A stretch of DNA of 53,560 bases from Acholeplasmatales bacterium (lineage in GTDB: Bacteria; Bacillota_I; Bacilli_A; Acholeplasmatales; Anaeroplasmataceae). The stretch covers positions 1-53,560 of the forward strand of contig JAILRQ010000024.1 of the NCBI GenBank assembly GCA_024698125.1, in the 5' to 3' direction. The notes beneath the pieces were generated by a model. The model was not told the origin of the DNA and did not search any database. It was given only the letters and a program-made list of their open reading frames with translations. This document shows, piece by piece, positions 25,250 through 33,815 of the stretch. How positions within the stretch are numbered: position 1 is the stretch's first letter; the number at the start of each line of letters is the position of its first letter. The translations under genes and the position numbers were made by a program.

Positions 25250-27316
25250 TTACTTTATTATACTAAAATATGAATCTTTCTTTGAAATAGCAACGTCATT
25301 ATGGATTCTATTTCCAGATTTAATTAGATAATCGATATATTTTTTATCTAACTCCATACATAACTCAGTATATGGGAATTCATAAGTATAGAATGTTCTA
25401 TTAACCTTTCCATAATCCTTAAAGAACTCATAGAATAGGTCAGTCTTCTTAGTGCAAACAATTCTTGAATTGATAAATACAATATTCTTGTTATTCTCTT
25501 TTATTTGAGCAAGTGTTTCCTTAAAGTCATCTAATGCCTCATTAAATCCTGCTCCAAATAGGATAATATCAAATGAATCTACAAACTTAGATGGTAGATT
25601 TTGAAGCTTTAATCTATATGTACCCTTGACCATAACATTTTCAAGGCAAATCTCAGGTCTATATCCAAACTTAAGCTCATTTAATGTATAAGCCTCTACC
25701 TTATGATCTAGGGCTAGCTCTAGACCCTGAAGCTCTAGATTAAACTTAGGTGCTATAATAAGTACTCTCTTAGTATCCTTAGTAACTACCTTACTAAATA
25801 GCTCCTTATAATCATAAACACTCTTAATATAGAATCTTCTTAAATACTCAAGAGCAGACTTCTCTGTTTCAACACGTAATGTTTCAGCATCAGTGTAATC
25901 AGGAATTGTAGTTTTCTTCGCAAGAAGATCACGCATGATTGCTCTATATTGCTCTGAAATATTAGGCTTCTTGTTGTAAATATTATAGATTCTTAAATCA
26001 TTTAATAAAATATTTTCAATCTTACGCTCATTAAATGAAATACCAAGTAAATCCTTAATAGCCTTAGCCTCAGCCTCAGTAAATAATGAAGCGTTATATG
26101 CTGATTTTGTAAGCATTACCTCAAATGATTTCTTAGAAATATATTTAATATTTAAATACATATTGTCATGAATTAGGATAATACCCTTATTTCTCTTTGA
26201 GTCATTAAAGTTAATATCAAAGGCCTCAGCATAGGCATCAGCTACTGGTCTATCAACCATTCTACCCTGTGCATATCCTTCAATTGCCTCATCATAGATA
26301 GTGTATCTATTTGAATCACTATACATAAAGTAATTCTTACTTCTACGTCTTAGCTGAACTCTTGAATCAATTAGCTTATATGCTGACTTTACAATTTCAA
26401 TATCATAATCATTTAAAAGAGTCGCATCAGCTGGATTTTTAACAAACTCATATGAAAGCTTTGATGTCTTTTTAACATATTCAAACTTCTCATTTTCAAG
26501 ATAGAAGCTCTTCTCGCTCTTCTCCTTGAATAATAGATATGAAATATCCTTAAGCTGAAGGAATATTTCCTCTACATCACGAAGTCTATATTCAGGCTCT
26601 ATTTCTGGCTCAAGCTCTATACTAAATCCATTATCAGTATATGTAAGCTTATATGGATCACGTCCAGCATAGATATATGAACCATCTACTGATAAATACT
26701 TAAATGTAGAGAATGATACATCAGCTCTATCAGCCTTTTCATTTATAAAATTATTAATAATTAAAACTCTTCTAAGCTCGTTTTTATTAACCTTAGATGC
26801 ATCCTCAAACTTCTTTGTAAGGAAATAATTTTGGTTTAGGTCACGAGCTACGAAGTAAGACTCACCATTTTTGTTAATCTTACAGTATGAAGCGTCCTTA
26901 ATAGACTTAAATACCTGATATGAATCAAAGAATCCTTCCTTTGTAAGTGTTAATCCTGAGAAGATAAACTTAGGGTCATCATATCCAAAGTATCCTGCAT
27001 AATCAAGAATTGGAATATAAAAGTCCATTGAATAGCAAGAGGCATGTGAAATGTTATCAGTAAGCTGAATAACTACCTGGTCATTAAAAATATTTACATC
27101 TAAATACTTTTTACCATTTTCATCCTCGAATACTAGGTATCCAGTTTTTCCCTTGTTTTGAACCACTGTTTCACCAGCCTGTGGCTTATAAAGCTCCATT
27201 TGTGCTAGTGAAAATCTCTTTTTAGAATCATAATCCTCTTCTAAATCGTTCTCAACTATTCCTGATAAAATCTTTCTTTTTCCTTTGTCATAATTAAATA
27301 AAAATTTAGAAATCAT
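25250..27316 (-). CDS. 688-residue protein of unknown function
   Basis: I do not recognise this protein. It has no signal peptide or membrane helix and is rich in Tyr, Phe, Lys and Asp. Residues 1-400 alternate short beta-like units with a recurring aromatic pattern (SYFVARDL.QNYFLTK, SYIYAGRDPYKLTY, KSFYLENEKFEYV, KNYFMYSDSNRYTIYD), which suggests repeats. Residues about 410-510 look helical. Residues 515-620 have a Rossmann-like rhythm: TKRVLIIAPKF, a second strand KVEAYTLNELKFG, then FDIILFGAGF and NIVFINS, as in methyltransferase-like or nucleotide-binding folds, but no clear glycine-rich loop. Start ATG at 27316 follows CGGAGG. It lies alone between eno and tyrS. Confidence 0.85.
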   Translation of the reverse strand: MISKFLFNYDKGKRKILSGIVENDLEEDYDSKKRFSLAQMELYKPQAGETVVQNKGKTGYLVFEDENGKKYLDVNIFNDQVVIQLTDNISHASCYSMDFYIPILDYAGYFGYDDPKFIFSGLTLTKEGFFDSYQVFKSIKDASYCKINKNGESYFVARDLNQNYFLTKKFEDASKVNKNELRRVLIINNFINEKADRADVSFSTFKYLSVDGSYIYAGRDPYKLTYTDNGFSIELEPEIEPEYRLRDVEEIFLQLKDISYLLFKEKSEKSFYLENEKFEYVKKTSKLSYEFVKNPADATLLNDYDIEIVKSAYKLIDSRVQLRRRSKNYFMYSDSNRYTIYDEAIEGYAQGRMVDRPVADAYAEAFDINFNDSKRNKGIILIHDNMYLNIKYISKKSFEVMLTKSAYNASLFTEAEAKAIKDLLGISFNERKIENILLNDLRIYNIYNKKPNISEQYRAIMRDLLAKKTTIPDYTDAETLRVETEKSALEYLRRFYIKSVYDYKELFSKVVTKDTKRVLIIAPKFNLELQGLELALDHKVEAYTLNELKFGYRPEICLENVMVKGTYRLKLQNLPSKFVDSFDIILFGAGFNEALDDFKETLAQIKENNKNIVFINSRIVCTKKTDLFYEFFKDYGKVNRTFYTYEFPYTELCMELDKKYIDYLIKSGNRIHNDVAISKKDSYFSIIK

Positions 27317-27364
27317 ATTATGCCTCCGTAAATTTCACTCTATTATATCAAATTTATTTAAAAT

Positions 27365-27390
27365 AAAAAAGGGAGTAAACTCCCCTTTTT
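27365..27390 (-). terminator. tyrS terminator
   Basis: Stem GGGAGT/ACTCCC with extension into flanking A/T runs (27368-27388) and a 2-base loop; T-rich on the minus-strand side. Confidence 0.75.
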
Positions 27391-27392
27391 AA

Positions 27393-28619
27393 TTAAAATT
27401 TAACTAAAGCGTATAGCTTCTTACCACGACGAAGGACAATATACTTTCCTTCAATAGCCTTAGAAGCATCAATTGTATATGTAAGATCTGTAATCTTATC
27501 TCCATTTACAGATGCGGCATTTGATTGAATAAACTGTCTAGCCTCACGGTTAGATTGAGCAAGACCTGATTCAACAAGGGCATTAATTAAAGGCATTTCC
27601 TTACCACTAATTGTAGGTACTCCTTCAAATCCCATCTCAATCTCACGAGCTGTTAAATCCTTAACGTTTCCTGAGAATAGAGCCTCAGAAATACGTACAG
27701 CCTCTTGGTATGCATCCTCACCATGGATAAACTTAATAACCTCATGAGCTAAAGCCTTATGAGCCTCTCTTAGCTCAGGATGCTCATTATTCTTCTTCTC
27801 AAGCTCCTCAATTTCCTCCTTAGATAGGAATGTTAAGAACTTAAGGTAGTCAATAACCTTTGAATCCTCTGAGTTAATGAAGAATTGATACATCTCATAT
27901 GGAGAAGTCTTATTTGGATCTAGCCAAATAGCCTTTCCATTAGTCTTACCAAACTTAGTTCCGTCACTCTTAGTTAAAAGTGGCATTGTAAATCCATAGG
28001 CAGTATGTCCAAGCTTCTTTCTAATAAGCTCAATACCTGCAGTAATATTTCCCCATTGATCTTGTCCTGCGACCTGCATATCAACACCCTTATTCTCATG
28101 AAGGAATAGGAAGTCTGCAGCTTGCATAATCATATAAGAGAACTCAGTATATGTAATACCCTCACCAGAGTTTACACGACGAGCAATAATATCCTTTTGA
28201 AGCATGTAGTTAACATTAAAATACTTTCCAAAGTCTCTTAAGAAATCAATAAAGTTAATCTTTGAAAGCCAATCGTAGTTATTAACTACCTCGCATCCAA
28301 ACATATCCTCAAGCTGAGACTTTAAGCAATCAAAGTTATGCTTAACAGTTTCATATTGAATCATAGGACGCTCAGCATTTGGCTTTGGATCTCCAATAAG
28401 TCCAGTACCTCCTCCTACTAATACGATAGGATGGTGTCCTGCCTCCTTTAATCTCTTACAAATTAAGAATGATGAGAAATGTCCAATGTGAAGTGAATCT
28501 CCAGTTGGGTCAGTTCCAATATAAAATGTCATTCCACCCTTATTAAGCTTTTCCTTAATTTCAGGATCAGATACATCCTTAATTAATCCTCTCCACTCTA
28601 GTTCCTCGTAAATACCCAT
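27393..28619 (-). CDS. tyrS: Tyrosyl-tRNA synthetase
   Basis: 408 residues, class I synthetase that charges tRNA-Tyr. The HIGH motif is LHIGHFSS near 43-50 and the KMSKS equivalent is KFGKT near 230, as in TyrS1-type enzymes. The C-terminal S4-like RNA-binding domain follows (SGLAQSNREARQFIQ, then VNGDKITD). The ribosome binding site AAAGGAGA lies ahead of the ATG at 28619. A T-box leader with a Tyr specifier precedes it, so it is induced by uncharged tRNA-Tyr. It follows the ccpA-like gene on the same strand. Confidence 0.97.
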   Translation of the reverse strand: MGIYEELEWRGLIKDVSDPEIKEKLNKGGMTFYIGTDPTGDSLHIGHFSSFLICKRLKEAGHHPIVLVGGGTGLIGDPKPNAERPMIQYETVKHNFDCLKSQLEDMFGCEVVNNYDWLSKINFIDFLRDFGKYFNVNYMLQKDIIARRVNSGEGITYTEFSYMIMQAADFLFLHENKGVDMQVAGQDQWGNITAGIELIRKKLGHTAYGFTMPLLTKSDGTKFGKTNGKAIWLDPNKTSPYEMYQFFINSEDSKVIDYLKFLTFLSKEEIEELEKKNNEHPELREAHKALAHEVIKFIHGEDAYQEAVRISEALFSGNVKDLTAREIEMGFEGVPTISGKEMPLINALVESGLAQSNREARQFIQSNAASVNGDKITDLTYTIDASKAIEGKYIVLRRGKKLYALVKF

Positions 28620-28639
28620 AATAAATAATCTCCTTTTCT

Positions 28640-28849
28640 AAAAATAAAAAAAGCGTCCTAATCTAAGGACGCTTATAAACGTGGTACCACCTTAGTTCAG
28701 AATAATAATTATTCTGCACTTATATGCTATATCGCGCAACCGTATCAATTTTTACTGAACTGTAATTCAAAATATATTTCTATAAGCTTTCACCAGCCGC
28801 TTATTCTCTAAATAGGTACAATATATTTCTACTATGATTCAATTGATAA
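28640..28849 (-). promoter_or_regulatory. T-box riboswitch of tyrS, Tyr specifier
   Basis: The hallmark AAGGTGGTACCACG lies at 28680-28693 and a 9-bp terminator stem at 28651-28659/28666-28674 is followed by seven T residues. Stem I has the terminal GGTGAAAG loop and a specifier loop with AGTA on one side and GAATTACAG on the other; TAC (Tyr) is at 28762-28764. Stem I begins right behind the stop codon of the ccpA-like gene, so the promoter must lie inside that gene or upstream of it. Confidence 0.94.
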
Positions 28850-29854
28850 TTACATAGATTGTCTTCTTATTACACTATATGGTAATAGAATATGCTTTGA
28901 AGACTCTTCAGTCTCATCACTAGCTGGATCCATAAGCTTTGTTAAAAGTCTCATTGAAACAGCACCTATATCATACACCGGAGTGTAGATACATGTCAAG
29001 TTTGGTCTTGAAAGTAATGCATATTTTGTGTTTTGGAATCCAATTACTGATAGGTCATCAGGAACCTTCTTTCCTAAATCAGTCATTACATTCATAAATG
29101 ATACAGCGATTGAGTCACGAACTGCAAGTGCTGCATCTACACCCTTACCCTGGAAGAACTCTCTAAAGTGAGGTGTATTAATATTTACATCTCCTGATGT
29201 TCTAAATACCTTAGGCTCAAGTCCAGCCTCCTCCATAGCTTGCTTATATCCTGCAATCTTTGGAGTGTTAACACTATATTTTCTAACTGTAGCTAGCATA
29301 TAAATATCCTTCTTACCCTTAGAGATTAGCTCCTTAGTAATTTCATATGCTGCCTTAGCATAGTCTACCATTACAGATGGAAGAATGTCTGAATCAAGAT
29401 ATACGTTAGCTAAAACCATCTTGATTTCAGCCTCCTCTACTCTTTCCTTAACAATTCTCATTTCATTATCATCAAGCTCATCGTTCATGAAGATAATTCC
29501 ATCAACCTGCTCAGCAATTACATTACGGATAGATTCCTCAATATCAGTATCTCCCGCCATTGAGAATAGCTTAATAGAATAATTATACTTCTTTGCAATA
29601 TCAATTATTCCTCCAAGTAGCTGTGCAGTAGCGGCTCTTGTTACGTCAGATAGTACAATACCTACTGTTGTTGTTTTCTTTGAAGCAAGTCCTCTTGCAA
29701 TAGCATTAGGATGGTATCCTAGCTCCTTAATAACTGCCTCTACTCTTTGTCTTGTTTCCTTATTAACCTTATTAGGATTATTTAAAACTCTACTTACAGT
29801 AGCTAAGCTAACCTTAGCCTTACCTGCAACGTCATAAATAGTTACACGTGCCAT
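28850..29854 (-). CDS. ccpA: LacI-family regulator, CcpA-like
   Basis: 334 residues from the ATG at 29854, which has GGAGG 8 bases upstream; two earlier Met codons are too close to it. The N-terminal helix-turn-helix reads TIYDVAGKAKVSLATVSRVL, followed by the hinge helix ARGLASKKTTTVGIV, as in CcpA. The rest is a periplasmic-binding-protein-like sensor domain. CcpA with phosphorylated HPr binds cre sites and controls carbon catabolite genes. A cre-like palindrome lies over its own promoter, which supports autoregulation. Naming as CcpA is by similarity; another LacI-family member of the same type is possible. Confidence 0.8.
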   Translation of the reverse strand: MARVTIYDVAGKAKVSLATVSRVLNNPNKVNKETRQRVEAVIKELGYHPNAIARGLASKKTTTVGIVLSDVTRAATAQLLGGIIDIAKKYNYSIKLFSMAGDTDIEESIRNVIAEQVDGIIFMNDELDDNEMRIVKERVEEAEIKMVLANVYLDSDILPSVMVDYAKAAYEITKELISKGKKDIYMLATVRKYSVNTPKIAGYKQAMEEAGLEPKVFRTSGDVNINTPHFREFFQGKGVDAALAVRDSIAVSFMNVMTDLGKKVPDDLSVIGFQNTKYALLSRPNLTCIYTPVYDIGAVSMRLLTKLMDPASDETEESSKHILLPYSVIRRQSM

Positions 29855-29886
29855 CTTCATATCCTCCGCATACAATATCTAAAAAA

Positions 29887-29915
29887 ATTATAGCACTTAT
29901 TGAAAGCACTTTCAA
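29887..29915 (-). promoter_or_regulatory. Promoter of the ccpA-like gene
   Basis: -35 TTGAAA (29910-29915), 17-base spacer, -10 TATAAT (29887-29892) with a TGC extension just upstream. Confidence 0.75.
29901..29914. promoter_or_regulatory. cre-like operator
   Basis: TGAAAGCACTTTCA, one base off the palindrome TGAAAGCGCTTTCA typical of CcpA operators. It overlaps the -35 box and spacer of the ccpA-like promoter, a position that would repress. Confidence 0.75.
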
Positions 29916-29987
29916 TGATTATTTTCATAAATTTTCATAATTTTTGCATTTTCTTGAATTTTAACAAAAATCTATAAAAATAAAAGG

Positions 29988-30050
29988 GTTTATGGAGTAT
30001 TTTTTATACTTTTTGCTTAAAAAATATAAAAATTCAATTTTCCATAAACC
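29988..30050 (-). terminator. Long stem-loop after the patB-like gene
   Basis: Arms GGTTTATGGA and TCCATAAACC (29988-29997 and 30041-30050) with an inner A/T stem, then CTTTTATTTTTAT on the minus strand. It is unusually long for a terminator. Confidence 0.65.
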
Positions 30051-30056
30051 ATTATT

Positions 30057-31211
30057 TTACTTTAAAAGTGAAATTGCAACTCTAAGCCTTTCACAGGCAT
30101 CCTTAACGTTTGCAAGTGATGTTGCAAGATTAATTCTTACAAATCCATTTCCATTATCTCCATAGGCCTTACCTGAGGAAATATATAGTCCTGTTTTCTT
30201 TCTTAAAAGGATTGTAAACTCATCTGAATCCATATTAAGAGCCTTAATATCAATCCATGATAAATATAGTGAATCTGAATGAACAAGCTTTAGGCATGGA
30301 AGATTATTATTTATATAATCCTCTAAATACTTCTTGTTGTTATAAACATAAAGATTCATAGCATCAAGCCAGTCTCTACAATCAAGTAGGGCTGTGCTAT
30401 GTGCATCTGCACAGAAGAAATCATTCTCACCGCATTCATCAGTGTTAATACCTCTCCATACAGTGTATCTTAGCTTCTTATCTCTTACTATAGCAACTGA
30501 TGCATGAAGCCCTGCAAGGTTATAGCACTTAGATGCACTGGCAAGCATTATTACATTCTTCTCTCCACCAGCTACCTTAAACATAGGATTATATTTAACA
30601 CCTGGTGTTGTAATATCACAATGTATTTCATCAGAAATAATTATAACATTATATCTAACAGCCATATCAACAAGCCTTTGAAGCTCCTCTAGGCTCCAAA
30701 TATTTCCACATGGATTATGCGGATTACAAAAAATCATAAGTGAGGTTTTTGGATCCTTCATCTTAGACTCTAAATCAGCCCAATCAATTTCATATTTATA
30801 GTCCTTATAAATTAAATCAGATACTAAAATATTTCTATGGTTATTTCTAATTGAATTAAAGAAAATATTATAAACAGGTGATAGGATTAAAACATTATCA
30901 TCAAGTGATGTAGTTGAACGTACAATTGATGATATTGATGGTACTACACCAGTAGAAAAGATCATCCATTCACATTTTAAATCTAAATCATGTCTTGCTA
31001 AAAAGAAATCTCTATAGGCCTCATAAAAGCTATCAGGTACATTAGAATAACCATAAGCCATTATCTCAGCTCTTTTGATTATACTATCCTTAATTCTTTC
31101 ATCGACCTTAAAGTCCATGTCAGCAACCCACATAGGAAGCTCACATGGCTTAACATCCCATTTATAGGAATCGGTATATCTTCTTTGTGCAATTTCATCA
31201 AAGCTATACAT
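30057..31211 (-). CDS. MalY/PatB-type PLP C-S lyase or aminotransferase
   Basis: 384 residues from the ATG at 31211 (GAGGTTGATTAAT upstream), beginning MYSFDEIAQRRYTDSYKWD as PatB/MalY proteins do. A fold-type I PLP enzyme: NPHNPCGNIWSLEEL is the conserved Asn block, IIISDEIHCDI holds the Asp that contacts the ring nitrogen, and SASKCYNLAGLH contains the Schiff-base lysine. Relatives cleave cystathionine or cysteine to release sulfur compounds, or act as aminotransferases. It sits 1 base after the DUF3737 gene, a pairing seen in other Bacillota, which suggests a joint role that is not known. Confidence 0.9.
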   Translation of the reverse strand: MYSFDEIAQRRYTDSYKWDVKPCELPMWVADMDFKVDERIKDSIIKRAEIMAYGYSNVPDSFYEAYRDFFLARHDLDLKCEWMIFSTGVVPSISSIVRSTTSLDDNVLILSPVYNIFFNSIRNNHRNILVSDLIYKDYKYEIDWADLESKMKDPKTSLMIFCNPHNPCGNIWSLEELQRLVDMAVRYNVIIISDEIHCDITTPGVKYNPMFKVAGGEKNVIMLASASKCYNLAGLHASVAIVRDKKLRYTVWRGINTDECGENDFFCADAHSTALLDCRDWLDAMNLYVYNNKKYLEDYINNNLPCLKLVHSDSLYLSWIDIKALNMDSDEFTILLRKKTGLYISSGKAYGDNGNGFVRINLATSLANVKDACERLRVAISLLK

Positions 31212-31212
31212 A

Positions 31213-32046
31213 TTAATCAACCTCAATCTTAGTTTTATTAGGATCAATAATATCCTTATCTAAAATAATCTCTCCAATTCCCTTTGCCTTAATATGACCC
31301 TCAATAGGGTTTTTAACACTATCAATATTAGAATCAATTGTAGCCTCTACCTTTGATAGCTCAAATGCTAGGTTAGTATTTAAAAGCTTACAATTCTCCA
31401 TTACTATACCATCCATATAGCACATACCCTGAAGTGAATCTATAGTACAGTTTACAAATCTTACATTCTTACTATTCCATCCAAGATATTCTCCAATAAT
31501 TGTAGAATCATATACTACTACATTCTCGCAATTCCAGAATGCGTCCTTTGTAACAATTCTTGCATTATGGATTTCTACATTCTTAGCTCCATCAAGTAAA
31601 TATTGACCATTATGATTAAATCCATCAATCTTAATGTTTTCACTATTCATTAAGAAATACTTTCCAACAGATGAAACATTCTTTAATGTAATATTCTTAC
31701 AACTCCAGAATGTTTCCTCTGCTGTTGGAAGTGTTGTATTTAGAAGTGTAACATTTGTAGCACGTCTAAACGTCTTTACAACTGCAATTGTTGAATCCTC
31801 AATTGTAATATTGTTTGTATACCAAATACCTGCACGTGCCTCGTCAATAAATGATGTGTTCTTAACATATACATTATTACAATACCAAAGTGGATACTTC
31901 CACTTAAATATTGAGTTATATATCTTTAAATCACTTGATTCCTTTAATGGTGATTCACCATCATCAAATGTCGAATCAATAATTGTCGCACCGTGAGTAT
32001 TATATAATGCTCTTTCACCAGTTAAATATTGTTGCTTTATCTCCAT
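31213..32046 (-). CDS. DUF3737 family protein, right-handed beta-helix
   Basis: 277 residues from the ATG at 32046 (AGGAGATTTGTGT upstream). It opens EIKQQYLTGERALY and then runs through more than ten short units with a repeating I.I.NS.F / V.I.N..I pattern, for example NSIFKWKYPLWYCNNVYVK and NCTIDSLQGMCYMDG, which suits a parallel beta-helix of the pectate-lyase type. No signal peptide, so cytoplasmic. The conserved FWSC/FWNC and EARAGIWY segments match DUF3737. Function unknown. It lies 11 bases after the ABC exporter pair and 1 base before the PatB-like gene, so the four genes probably form one operon. Confidence 0.88.
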   Translation of the reverse strand: MEIKQQYLTGERALYNTHGATIIDSTFDDGESPLKESSDLKIYNSIFKWKYPLWYCNNVYVKNTSFIDEARAGIWYTNNITIEDSTIAVVKTFRRATNVTLLNTTLPTAEETFWSCKNITLKNVSSVGKYFLMNSENIKIDGFNHNGQYLLDGAKNVEIHNARIVTKDAFWNCENVVVYDSTIIGEYLGWNSKNVRFVNCTIDSLQGMCYMDGIVMENCKLLNTNLAFELSKVEATIDSNIDSVKNPIEGHIKAKGIGEIILDKDIIDPNKTKIEVD

Positions 32047-32057
32047 ACACAAATCTC

Positions 32058-33815
32058 CTAATCCTTATATTGTGATAAATATAGGTTATAGTATAGTCCC
32101 TTAACTCTCATTAAATCATTATGGGATCCTTCCTCAACTATTCTACCATTGTTTACCACAAAAATTCTACTCGCATGCTTAATAGTTGATAATCTATGAG
32201 CAACTATAATCATGGTTCTTCCCTTTTCAAGCTCAAGAATTCCTTCCTGAATTAGAGCCTCTGTCTTGGTATCAATGTTAGCTGTAGCCTCATCTAATAT
32301 CATCATAGATGGGTTTGCAGCCATGGCTCTTGTAAATGATATAAGCTGACGCTGTCCTTGGCTTAGGTTCATACCATTTTCATAAATGGTTGTATTAAAG
32401 CCATCTGAAAGTCCTTCTATCATGTCATATGCTGATACCTTTTTTGATGCTTCTATGCACATATTATCTGTAATAGTATCATCAAATAATCTTATATTAT
32501 CCATAATACTTCCACTAAATAGATGTACATCCTGAAGCATCATTCCAATATTTCTTCTAAGCTCATTTAAATCTAGGTCTAGGATATTAATATCATCAAT
32601 AAAGATTTCACCCTTTTCGATATCATAATTTCTTTCAATTAGATTAATAATTGTAGACTTACCTCCACCTGTAGGCCCTACAAGGGCGATAGTCTCACCA
32701 GGATTTATTATAAATGAGACATCCTCAAGGATATATCTTGAATCCTTGTTGTACTTAAAGTATACATGTCTAAACTCTATCTTACCACTAAAGCTTGGAA
32801 GAGTCTTAGAGCCACAATTAACAATAGTTGGCTTAATATCTAAAAGTACAAATATTTTTTCACATGAGGATAATGAATCCTCAAATGTATTAAGCAGCTC
32901 TGCAAGATCTACTATTGGATCATAATAATATGAAATGTAGGAATAGAAGGCTACTATTACAGCGGCGCTTATACCACCTGCAATTGCATCCCTTCCTCCA
33001 AAGTATAATATTACAAGAACTGATACTAAATAAATAGAATAAATGATTGGTCTAAAGACTGCAAATACACTCATTTGAAGTATATTAGTCTTAAGTACTC
33101 TTCTATTCTTTTCCTTGAATACTTTTCTTTCCTTATCCTCAACGCTATAAGCCTTTATTACTCTTATACCGTTGATTGATTCTGATAGGAAGGTATTCAT
33201 ATCAGTTTGAGCATTACGAACATGACGGTACATATTCTTACTAAATCTTGCAAAGAAATATGTAATTACAAGTAGTAATGGTGTAAATGCTAGGATGTAT
33301 AATGACATCTTAGCTGATACTATTACCATTATTACAATAGCTACAAGAGCTGTAATTAAATCTCTTATCATATTTACAAGGGTTTTAGTAAACATCTCAT
33401 TTAGAGTTAGGGTATCTGATGTTATACGAGTAACAAGCTTTCCTGTAGGAATTGATGTAAACTCCTTATGAGATAAGGATAGGACATGAATAAATATATC
33501 CTCTCTTATGCTATAAACTATTTTTTGACCGATATGGACTAGCATCCATCGCTCAATAAATAAGAATAGCTGTGATATAAAGACAGATACTACTAAATAG
33601 ATTGTAGTCATCTCTATAATATACTTAATAGTGATACTACCATCTGTAAGCTCATCTACTACCTTTGATAGCATTAATGGTCCTATAAGCTCACAAATTA
33701 CCGCCAAAAATCCAAAGAATAACGCTAGTATATATTGTCCCTTATATTTGGATGTGTATTTGAATAGACGAGATAATATTTCTCCTCTTTTCATCTTACG
33801 CTCATTATTCTGCAT
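32058..33815 (-). CDS. yheH: ABC exporter half-transporter, YheH/LmrD type
   Basis: 585 residues from the ATG at 33815 (GGAGGTGATTTTG upstream, overlapping the previous gene by 11 bases). Six membrane helices in the first 320 residues, then an ATPase domain with Walker A GPTGGGKST, signature LSQGQRQ, Walker B MMILDEATANID with the catalytic Glu intact, and the switch His in VAHRLS. It forms a heterodimer with the product of the overlapping upstream gene. The family exports drugs and other amphipathic compounds in Bacillota; in B. subtilis the YheI/YheH pair is linked to multidrug export. Substrate here is inferred only. Confidence 0.92.
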   Translation of the reverse strand: MQNNERKMKRGEILSRLFKYTSKYKGQYILALFFGFLAVICELIGPLMLSKVVDELTDGSITIKYIIEMTTIYLVVSVFISQLFLFIERWMLVHIGQKIVYSIREDIFIHVLSLSHKEFTSIPTGKLVTRITSDTLTLNEMFTKTLVNMIRDLITALVAIVIMVIVSAKMSLYILAFTPLLLVITYFFARFSKNMYRHVRNAQTDMNTFLSESINGIRVIKAYSVEDKERKVFKEKNRRVLKTNILQMSVFAVFRPIIYSIYLVSVLVILYFGGRDAIAGGISAAVIVAFYSYISYYYDPIVDLAELLNTFEDSLSSCEKIFVLLDIKPTIVNCGSKTLPSFSGKIEFRHVYFKYNKDSRYILEDVSFIINPGETIALVGPTGGGKSTIINLIERNYDIEKGEIFIDDINILDLDLNELRRNIGMMLQDVHLFSGSIMDNIRLFDDTITDNMCIEASKKVSAYDMIEGLSDGFNTTIYENGMNLSQGQRQLISFTRAMAANPSMMILDEATANIDTKTEALIQEGILELEKGRTMIIVAHRLSTIKHASRIFVVNNGRIVEEGSHNDLMRVKGLYYNLYLSQYKD

